Source of the DNA: Bacteroidota bacterium
GTDB lineage: Bacteria; Bacteroidota; Bacteroidia; Flavobacteriales_F; PHOS-HE28
DNA: 44,628 nt
Direction of reading: 5' to 3'
Assembly: GCA_014584605.1 (NCBI GenBank)
Contig: JACTMO010000041.1
Coordinates: 1-44,628, forward strand
The notes beneath the pieces are model-generated. The model had not been told where the DNA came from and ran no database searches. It saw only the letters and a list, made by a program, of their open reading frames with translations. Within the stretch, counting starts at the first letter, position 1. Every line of letters starts with the position of its first letter. Both the position numbers and the translations under genes were made by a program. Below are positions 38,017 to 44,628 of the stretch, piece after piece.

Positions 38017-40524
38017 ATGACATCCCGCACATCAAGCACGCCGCTGTTCCTGTTCTGCTTCATCGTGTTCGCCCACTGCGCCGATGCACAAAGCGGCATG
38101 GCGCTCAGCCTCGACGGCGTGAACGACCGCATGGAAGTGGCCGATCACACCGCGCTGGACATCGATCCCGGCGAGAGTTTCACGGTGTCACTGTGGGTAA
38201 AGACCAGCCAGAGCACCGATGCCTACCGCATCCTGAGTAAACGCGCCGCCGGTGCCGGTGCGGGCTATGAACTGATCACCCAGAACGGTCCCGGTGCCTT
38301 CGGCGTGAACCTGCGCAGCACCACCAACACCAATGCAGGCCCGCCGTACGGCACCACATCCATCACCGATGGTGCCTGGCACCACGTGGCCATGGTGGTG
38401 GATGCCACCGCGGGCACGGCCAGCATCCATGTGGATGGCGTGCAGGAGCAGTCGGTCGTTTCAGCGGCCATCGGCGCCGAGGATTTCGCCAACAGCACAC
38501 CACTGCTCCTGGGCACATCCATCGCGCAAACGCTCTTCATGCCCGTGCTGCTCGACGATGTGCGCATCTGGCAGAACCCGTTGGGCACGACGGAGATCAC
38601 GGCCGACATGACAGCGGTGCTAACGGGATCCGAACCCGGACTGATCGCGGCCTGGGATTTCGAGAACGTGACCGGCACCACCGTGAGCGAGATCACCGGT
38701 ACGCATCCCGGCACCTTGTATGGCGGTGCCACCACCGTGCAGGCTGTTACACCCATGACCTACACTGGCAGTGATCTGCTTTCCACCAGCACCCCGGTGG
38801 GCAAGGGCGAGCCCGGCGAACGTGTGATCGGCGTGCGCATCACCACCACCGGCAGCGATGCCGCGCTCAGCCTCTCGGAGATCAGCTTCAACCTGAACGG
38901 CACCACCGACCTGGCCGATCTGCAGAACCTGAAGATCTACGCGACGGGCATCAACCCGCGTCTCGACACGAACGCACCGGTCTTCGCAACGGTCACTGCG
39001 CAGGCGGGGACCATCGTGGCCACCGGCACGCACACCCTTATGGAAGGCAACAACCACTTCTGGATCGCATGCGACGTGTCGGGCAGCGCGCTGGAGGGCA
39101 ATTTGATCAAGGGGGAACTAGTCTCGATCGTCGTGAACGGACAGACCTACACACCGTCGGTGTTGTCGAACGCCGACCAACGCCCGATCCTGTTGGAGCA
39201 CAAGCTGCTCTTCTCCGGCGGCGACTTCGGCTCGGCGAACTACCGCATCCCTGCGGTGGTGCGTGCGGCCGACGGCTCCCTGGTGGTGGCCGCCGATGCA
39301 CGCATCAACGGCCCCGGCGACCTGCCCGGCAACATCGATGTGGTGGTGCGCCGCAGCACCGACGGCGGCGAGACCTGGTCGCCCGCGCTCACCATCGCCG
39401 ACTTCGGCACCAGTGGTGCCAGCGATCCCGCCCTGGTGCTGGACCGCAACACCGGCGACCTGCTCTGCCTGTTCGCCTCGCACACCGGGCTGTTCGCTTC
39501 CACACCCACCGTGCCCATCCGCTTCCAGGTGTGCCGCAGCCAGGACAACGGCGTTACCTGGAGCGCGCCGGTGGAGCACACCAGCGAGATCTACGCGCCC
39601 ACGTGGTACGCGGCCTGGCTCGCTTCCGGCAACATCCACCAGATGCGCAGCGGTCGCATCGTGGGCGCCATCGGCGTGCGCCAGAACTCCGGCAACAGCA
39701 TCAGCAACTTCATGATCTACAGCGACGACGGCGGCAACACCTGGAACTACAAGCCGGCCGTGGCCTCCAGCGTGGGCGATGAAGCCAAACTCGTGGAGCT
39801 CGACAACGGCGACCTGATGATGAACATCCGCAACCAGACGCCCAACCTGCGCCGCATTGTGCGCTCCAGCGACGGTGGCGACTCCTGGGGCTCGCCCACC
39901 TTCCAGGCCGAGCTGATCGACCCCTTCGTGAACGGCGAGATCCTGCGCTACACCTCCGTGCTCGACGGCTACGACACAAGCCGCCTGCTCTTCTCCATCC
40001 CCGCGCACCCCACCACGCGGCAGAACCTCAGCATCTTCCTCAGCTACGATGAAGGCGATACCTGGCCGGTGGTGAAGACCCTGCACCCCGGCCTTTCGGC
40101 CTACTCCAGCCTGGCGGTGCTGGACGACGGCACCATCGGCTGCTTCTACGAGAACGGCGAGTACGAAACGTACCAGCTCAGCTTCGCGCGCTTCAGCCTG
40201 GATTGGCTCACCGACGGCGCCGACACCTGGACGCCGGCCAACGCGATCGGTGAGCACTCGAACGCATCGTTCAGCGCGCAGTTGCTGCAGGATCCCGGCG
40301 CGGACCAGGCCACCTTGGTCGTACACATGTCGGAGGCGGGCCGCCTATCCGGCACGCTCTACGATGCGCTGGGTCACGAGATCGACTCGCTCTTCAATGG
40401 CCGCTACGCTGCGGGTACCCAGCACCTGCCGATCGATCTGCGCGGACATGCGGCGGGCAGCTATTTGGTGAAGGTCACGCAGGGTGAGCGTACCGTGACG
40501 CTGAAGATGATGGTGGGGAGGTGA
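38017..40524 (+). CDS. secreted sialidase (GH33-type) with LamG domain and T9SS sorting domain
   Basis: 835 residues. Signal peptide ends near CADAQS. A LamG-like lectin domain lies at about 25-210 (ALSLDGVNDRMEVADHTALDI to LLDDVRIW), then the sialidase-associated N-terminal domain near 250-380. The beta-propeller starts with the arginine motif YRIPAVV near residue 408 and has five Asp boxes (STDGGETW near 445, SQDNGVTW, SDDGGNTW, SSDGGDSW, SYDEGDTW near 675). The tail from ASFSAQLLQDP to KMMVGR is a type A T9SS sorting domain. It should hydrolyse terminal sialic acids at the cell surface or outside. ATG 38017 gives a clear signal peptide. Confidence 0.93.
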   Translation: MTSRTSSTPLFLFCFIVFAHCADAQSGMALSLDGVNDRMEVADHTALDIDPGESFTVSLWVKTSQSTDAYRILSKRAAGAGAGYELITQNGPGAFGVNLRSTTNTNAGPPYGTTSITDGAWHHVAMVVDATAGTASIHVDGVQEQSVVSAAIGAEDFANSTPLLLGTSIAQTLFMPVLLDDVRIWQNPLGTTEITADMTAVLTGSEPGLIAAWDFENVTGTTVSEITGTHPGTLYGGATTVQAVTPMTYTGSDLLSTSTPVGKGEPGERVIGVRITTTGSDAALSLSEISFNLNGTTDLADLQNLKIYATGINPRLDTNAPVFATVTAQAGTIVATGTHTLMEGNNHFWIACDVSGSALEGNLIKGELVSIVVNGQTYTPSVLSNADQRPILLEHKLLFSGGDFGSANYRIPAVVRAADGSLVVAADARINGPGDLPGNIDVVVRRSTDGGETWSPALTIADFGTSGASDPALVLDRNTGDLLCLFASHTGLFASTPTVPIRFQVCRSQDNGVTWSAPVEHTSEIYAPTWYAAWLASGNIHQMRSGRIVGAIGVRQNSGNSISNFMIYSDDGGNTWNYKPAVASSVGDEAKLVELDNGDLMMNIRNQTPNLRRIVRSSDGGDSWGSPTFQAELIDPFVNGEILRYTSVLDGYDTSRLLFSIPAHPTTRQNLSIFLSYDEGDTWPVVKTLHPGLSAYSSLAVLDDGTIGCFYENGEYETYQLSFARFSLDWLTDGADTWTPANAIGEHSNASFSAQLLQDPGADQATLVVHMSEAGRLSGTLYDALGHEIDSLFNGRYAAGTQHLPIDLRGHAAGSYLVKVTQGERTVTLKMMVGR

Positions 40525-40533
40525 GGGTTTGGT

Positions 40534-40648
40534 GGGCGTGCCCCCTCCCCAAACCTCGGGGTCCGGCTCTTCGCTGCAAGTCCGCGCCCTGTCCCGGCTT
40601 GGGCCGGGAACAGGGCTTGCGGGCTTTCCGCTCCGATCCGTCACGCGA
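40534..40648. repeat. palindromic intergenic element, Bacteroidota type
   Basis: Begins GGGCGTGCCCCCTCCCC and ends with GCGGGCTTTCCGCT and a TCACGCG; in the middle GCCCTGTCCCGGC pairs with GCCGGGAACAGGGC (40586-40616). It resembles intergenic GGGCGT...CCGCT...TCACGCG elements that I associate with Bacteroidota genomes. It lies between the convergent ends of the sialidase and repeat-protein genes and could also help terminate transcription. Confidence 0.5.
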
Positions 40649-40695
40649 AGCACCCACAACCCAGCCGCACGTGAAATTCTTATTCAGGTCTAAGT

Positions 40696-43600
40696 CTACC
40701 GGTTGAGGATGAACTGCGATATCCTGATCACACCCGCCTGTGTGGCCTTCACGAAGTACAATCCATCAGCGTGATCACCCATGTCAATGACCACCCGCTT
40801 GTCACCTGCGAATTGGAACGGTGGTTGAACGAGCTGTCCAAGACCGTCGTACACCTCAATCCAGGTAGTAGTAGCCATAGTTCCAGTTGGCACGAGTTGG
40901 AGAATTCCTTGTGATGGATTTGGAACTATCGCGAACCAGCCAGTTCCATCGCCCGCAACGAATCCGGTGGTGAATGATACCACAACGCATGTGTCCGGAC
41001 CAACGCAATCACCAACCATTGCATACACGCACAGCAATTCAGTACTGTTGGTCGCATCGGTTAAGAACGTGATCGTGTCACCAGTTGACAAGACCTGCCA
41101 ATCCAACGGAACAGACCACACATAAGCAGTCGCGCTGGGTATCTCCGGTATCGAGTAGCTGACAGTCTCGTTGGGTGAAACAGCGGGCGGACCGGTAATC
41201 GAGCCGGGGGCCTCCACTAAGACGAGTTCCAGATCGACCGAGCTTGAAACAACGGTGCCGCAGGTGTTCGATGCGGTCACGAAGTAGACGCCAGCAGCCG
41301 TAACCGAGGCGGTATCTCCGGTTCCACCAAGCGACCATGTGTAAGTAACTCCAGGTTGGGGCGCGCTGACAGAGAGCATCGCGGTATCGCCAGAGCAGAT
41401 ACTGTCCGGACCGAGCACGACGGGCTGAGCAGGGGCATAGTCCAAGCTGACTACTAATATCTGCAGAGGACTCGAACCACAATTGTTCGTCACCTGAACG
41501 GCAACGGTATCAGCCAAGAGTCCCGATGTGATGTCAACCGATGGCCCATTACCCAAAATACTCCACCCGGAGCCAACGGACCATGTATACGCTGTCGCAT
41601 CAATAACTGGATCGATCCAATAGTGGCCGGTGGAGTCCGAACAAAGGCTCGGCGCACCATTTATCGCAATGGGTTGTGCCGGTGCTGAATGCACGTTGAT
41701 GCTAACATATGAAGAATCAGAAGGACAAGGAAATATACCGGCTATCGTGTAGGTATAAGTGCCCGGCAAGTCTCCATCAGGGTAGAACGTCTGGGCAAAT
41801 GGGTCGCCGTTCGGGTCGGTCCAAGCCCCCCCCAATTCGGGCATCCCTTGAAGCTGAGAGAACAGATCAATCGGTGCTCCATCCGCACAAACGTCAACGT
41901 TCGTACTGACTCCTGCATTGGAGGGAGCAACTACCGTAACAACGATACTCGCGGAAGCATCCAAGCAAGGTGTCGGGCTGCTGATGAAGTAGGTGTAGGT
42001 GCCAGAACTGTCGACGCTCGGTTCAAACGTTCCATTGAACACACCACCAGGTCCGGTCCAGAGACCGCCGATGTCCGGGCTATCGCTCAACAGAGTGAAG
42101 AGGTCAACCCCTGGGTCAATCTCACAGATCGTCAGGGATCCATTTCCGCCCGCACTTAGCTGTTCGACTTCCGTGATCGTCACGCTAGCTTGATCGGCAG
42201 CGCATGGTCCAATTGCGCTAACCGTGTACACGTAGCTACCCGCACCATCAACTGCCGGGTCATAGGTCCCACCAAAGGCATTCCCGTTGGGATCAGCCCA
42301 TGTGCCTCCCACATCATGCTGGCCCAACACCGTGGAAAGGTCCAACGGTTCAGCGCTATTGCATAGCGAGAACGTAGTATCAATTCCAGCGATCATCGCC
42401 GGTGTCACAAGTACTTCAGCAGTCGCGCTTGCATCAGGACAAGGGCTGATGCCGGAAACTGTGTACACGTAAATCCCCGGCACATCAAGGTTCGGGTCGA
42501 ATGTGCTGGCGTGCGGCACACCATCCAACGTCCAAATTCCATTCTGATCAGGCACACCCCCAAGTCCGGTGGCCAAGTCGACAGGTCCGCTACTCGAGCA
42601 GAGGAGCAGCGTATCGCTCAAACCGGCGAATGGAGCACTGTTCACCACGACCTCCACGGTGGCCATCGCCCCGGCGCAATTCCCGGAGCCAGGAACGGAA
42701 TAGGTATATGTGCCGGGAGTATCCGTGCCGGGGATAAATGACCCAGCATGCGGAAGACTTCCGGGGTCCGTCCACGAACCGCTGAGGTCCGGCGAACCAC
42801 CGAGAGCTGTCAGCAGGTCGACCGGTCCGTTAGTGGAACACACGGTAACCGCACCGTTGATGCCTGCATTCGCGGCCGTGCTTTCTACTACCGTGACATA
42901 CGCGGTATCGTTGATACAAGGAGCGGTACCATCCACTACATACCTGAACGTTCCCGGGTCATTCACAAGCGGGTCATACACACCGCTGAAGGGATCTCCA
43001 TTGCCATCGGTCCAAGTTCCTTGACTCATCGTGCCTAGTGCGGTGACGAGGTCTACTGCCGCACCATCCTCGCAGACTGTAGTGGTCGTGCTAACACCGG
43101 CAGAAGCCGCTTGAACCAAGGAGATAGTCACCGTTGCGCTCGCATCCGGACAAGTACCGGCGCCCTGTACGGTGTAGGTGTAGGTGCCCGCCGAATCGGT
43201 CGCAGCATCGTAGGAGCCATCAAATGGTTGACCGAACGGATCTTGCCATGCACCACCAGCCTCTGGGGTGCCTGCAAGACGGGTCAATAGGTCAAAAGGA
43301 CCAAAAGCCGCAGTGCAAAGTGTGCTGTCACCATCCGCACCTGCTTGCGGGGGCGCAACGTAGCTGATCGACAAGGTGTCCGATGCAACACAACCATTCT
43401 CATCAATGCCCAGTACGGTGTACTGCCCTTCTGCTTGAGCCAATAGTGATTGCGTTGTGTCCAAAGTGGACCAGAAGTAGTGCTCGATTCCGGATGAGCC
43501 GATTGCAATCAAATCGGTCTCATTGCCCTGACAAAGCACTGCACCGTCTTCAGCTTCAATCGTAACGGAGGGCAACTCACTGACGACTACATGCCCCGGA

Positions 43601-44505
43601 GCGAAGAGCGTGTCCACTTTGTCGGACCAAATGGTTATCAATGTGACATCATGCACACCTGACGTCGAATAGTACACCTCTGGGCTTGGGTCTGATGATG
43701 ATGATGGACTACCACCTTCAAATTGCCAGCTACGGCTGATTGGGGACCCCTCCGAATCATCCGTGAACTCCACTGAGCCAGCACCGCAAACAACGGAGTT
43801 GCTGACACTGAATGCCGCCACATGGATGTTCTCCTCTTCGTAGACCTCTATCCGAAGCGTGTCGGTGAACCCTCCAAGAGATGCAACAATGAAGGCCGCA
43901 CCAGGCTGGAGAGTCAAAACAACGTTCGTCCCGATCACGTCTGCAATGCCCGAATTCAAGGAAGCGTATCCTACACCTTGAAGCGTCGATACATCACGAG
44001 TAATACCATCGTTATAGTAGCCGTTGACGAAGAGCCGCTGCGCTCTGCCATCGGGCAACCACATTTCATGATAGATGAATCCGATGCTATCCAGTTGCGC
44101 TGAGGTGGTTACATGAATGGACAGTGAATCGTATCGGATTCCGCCATCATTGCCTATGCCAACGGCCAAGAGCCGCACGTCACCAACAACATCTGGTGGT
44201 AATTCGTAGTCGAATGCTAAAGAACTATCCACGGTATCTCGTCCAACCAACTCTTCCCCATTCAGACTAAGACTGCAACGGCGATAACGTATGTTCGCAC
44301 TGGAGGCAGTGACTTCCACGGGTACTGTCGACCCAGCAAGAAATGTCGCACCCTCCGCAGGCGATTGTATGTCGATGGAATCAGGCGCTGGCATGAACCA
44401 CGAGAAGGGTGAGGTTATGAAAAGCCACCACGGCAAGTCCAGGTCTGCCTGTTCGTAACCATTCAGGTTGAATGAATTAGGAGAATCTCCGAGCCGAGCA
44501 ATCAA
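40696..44505 (-). CDS. giant T9SS surface protein with tandem Ig-like repeats, N-terminus lost
   Basis: 1269 residues remain. Visible order: an Ig-like part (SPAEGATFLAGSTVPVEVTA), a Big_2-like part, a PKD-like domain (VAAFSVSNSVVCGAGSVEFTD), seven tandem repeats of about 79 residues, two or three more PKD-like domains, and a type A T9SS sorting domain (GWFAIVPNPSQG to QFILNR). There is no signal peptide. The upstream codons, read in frame, continue protein-like (SKKTDWIANNLIARLGDS) but are stopped at TAG 44536-44538, next to an insertion sequence end. The gene is therefore decapitated and probably not exported. The TTG at 44503-44505 is only the first possible start after the stop. GC content is clearly lower than in most of the window. 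Confidence 0.85.
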   Translation of the reverse strand: MIARLGDSPNSFNLNGYEQADLDLPWWLFITSPFSWFMPAPDSIDIQSPAEGATFLAGSTVPVEVTASSANIRYRRCSLSLNGEELVGRDTVDSSLAFDYELPPDVVGDVRLLAVGIGNDGGIRYDSLSIHVTTSAQLDSIGFIYHEMWLPDGRAQRLFVNGYYNDGITRDVSTLQGVGYASLNSGIADVIGTNVVLTLQPGAAFIVASLGGFTDTLRIEVYEEENIHVAAFSVSNSVVCGAGSVEFTDDSEGSPISRSWQFEGGSPSSSSDPSPEVYYSTSGVHDVTLITIWSDKVDTLFAPGHVVVSELPSVTIEAEDGAVLCQGNETDLIAIGSSGIEHYFWSTLDTTQSLLAQAEGQYTVLGIDENGCVASDTLSISYVAPPQAGADGDSTLCTAAFGPFDLLTRLAGTPEAGGAWQDPFGQPFDGSYDAATDSAGTYTYTVQGAGTCPDASATVTISLVQAASAGVSTTTTVCEDGAAVDLVTALGTMSQGTWTDGNGDPFSGVYDPLVNDPGTFRYVVDGTAPCINDTAYVTVVESTAANAGINGAVTVCSTNGPVDLLTALGGSPDLSGSWTDPGSLPHAGSFIPGTDTPGTYTYSVPGSGNCAGAMATVEVVVNSAPFAGLSDTLLLCSSSGPVDLATGLGGVPDQNGIWTLDGVPHASTFDPNLDVPGIYVYTVSGISPCPDASATAEVLVTPAMIAGIDTTFSLCNSAEPLDLSTVLGQHDVGGTWADPNGNAFGGTYDPAVDGAGSYVYTVSAIGPCAADQASVTITEVEQLSAGGNGSLTICEIDPGVDLFTLLSDSPDIGGLWTGPGGVFNGTFEPSVDSSGTYTYFISSPTPCLDASASIVVTVVAPSNAGVSTNVDVCADGAPIDLFSQLQGMPELGGAWTDPNGDPFAQTFYPDGDLPGTYTYTIAGIFPCPSDSSYVSINVHSAPAQPIAINGAPSLCSDSTGHYWIDPVIDATAYTWSVGSGWSILGNGPSVDITSGLLADTVAVQVTNNCGSSPLQILVVSLDYAPAQPVVLGPDSICSGDTAMLSVSAPQPGVTYTWSLGGTGDTASVTAAGVYFVTASNTCGTVVSSSVDLELVLVEAPGSITGPPAVSPNETVSYSIPEIPSATAYVWSVPLDWQVLSTGDTITFLTDATNSTELLCVYAMVGDCVGPDTCVVVSFTTGFVAGDGTGWFAIVPNPSQGILQLVPTGTMATTTWIEVYDGLGQLVQPPFQFAGDKRVVIDMGDHADGLYFVKATQAGVIRISQFILNR
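41680..43345 (-). repeat. seven tandem ~79-residue repeats
   Basis: Seven copies within the protein, each opening with AG-5-C and a PxDL block, then WTDPxGxPFxGxYDP, DxPGTYTYTVxGxxPCxDASATV and a linker. Copy boundaries fall about 238 bases apart, near 43340, 43098, 42866, 42622, 42395, 42150, 41915 and 41690. Each has paired cysteines. The protein pattern is strong while the DNA copies are clearly diverged, so the array is old. Confidence 0.85.
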
Positions 44506-44537
44506 GTTGTTCGCAATCCAGTCGGTCTTCTTGCTCT

Positions 44538-44628
44538 AGCCCCCTAATGACCCGGACACGATTACAGTGGCAAAACTGTAAACTGTGTCCCGATGAGCAA
44601 CAAACGGAAATTCAGCAAGGAAGAGAAG
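44538..44628 (+). mobile_element. left end of an IS3-type insertion sequence (cut by window edge)
   Basis: The end is somewhere between 44538 and 44548; TGACCCGGACAC at 44548 looks like an IS3-family terminal start. The sequence then forms a nested hairpin (GGACAC/GTGTCC around ACAGT/ACTGT, 44553-44590) just before the orfA start. It lies directly against the truncated 5' end of the giant repeat protein. Confidence 0.65.
44593..44628 (+). CDS. IS3-type transposase OrfA, first 12 codons
   Basis: Reads MSNKRKFSKEEK to the window end, typical of the basic N-terminus of the IS3-family helix-turn-helix protein OrfA. Everything beyond is outside the window. Confidence 0.55.
   Translation, partial: MSNKRKFSKEEK

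Noticed and set aside
41680..43345. Regularly spaced repeats considered as CRISPR
   Set aside because: Period of about 238 bases, diverged at DNA level, open in one frame throughout with protein-level conservation; no cas genes.
1..44628. tRNA, rRNA and riboswitch signals
   Set aside because: No cloverleaf with CCA-adjacent acceptor, no ribosomal RNA core and no riboswitch core motif was noticed by eye in the gaps.

Overview
The window looks like a chromosomal segment of a high-GC member of the Bacteroidota, probably Flavobacteriales-like. Six large secreted proteins carry signal peptides, and five of these end in type IX secretion (T9SS) sorting domains or a related Bacteroidota tail. Several promoters fit the Bacteroidota -7 pattern TAnnTTTG. 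Most of the DNA is GC-rich, but the restriction-modification genes at the left end and the giant repeat protein at the right end are visibly poorer in GC.

Layout. 0-2 kb: a transposase tail, then a C5-methyltransferase and an NgoMIV-type endonuclease, translationally coupled. 2-6 kb: an accessory patch with small genes, a lipoprotein, a Fic protein, HicAB and a PH-like membrane protein, set among repeated pieces of a RibD/DHFR-like gene and of a DUF2200 gene. 6-16.4 kb: secreted beta-helix, T9SS and purple-acid-phosphatase-like proteins, a glutamate-synthase-like FMN protein, a lipoprotein, and a MITE-like palindrome. 16.4-24.8 kb: two VOC proteins separated by a secreted heparinase-like protein, an ALDH-like protein, a VapBC-like module, and small housekeeping genes. 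24.9-31.5 kb: a tripartite RND efflux operon. 31.5-35.8 kb: an ECF sigma factor and the divergent DoxX-ferredoxin reductase-FolE operon, which share an ECF-type promoter, then DinB. 35.6-37.9 kb: a duplicated DinB/Bro-N segment around a cold-shock gene and a permease fragment. 38-44.6 kb: a secreted sialidase and a giant T9SS repeat protein whose N-terminus is cut off by an insertion sequence.

The most unusual signal is a recurring architecture seen at five loci. Accessory genes (toxin-antitoxin modules, small unknowns, a secreted lyase, a cold-shock gene) are bracketed by direct repeats of one end of a neighbouring gene, and the partial copy is a 5' or 3' fragment. Loci: DHFR-like (three 5' fragments), DUF2200 (5' fragment, full gene, 3' fragment), VOC (5' fragment), ALDH (3' fragment), and DinB plus Bro-N (3' ends of both). 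Copies differ by about 2 to 17 percent, and in the DinB locus the differences are mostly synonymous. This suggests the second copy came in with the cargo from a relative rather than from recent tandem duplication. In several cases the host fragment supplies the start codon of the cargo or downstream gene. Single-crossover integration of cargo circles or homology-facilitated illegitimate recombination would produce this pattern; a chimeric metagenome assembly is the main competing explanation.

All product names are family-level readings of the translated sequence; no database search was possible.
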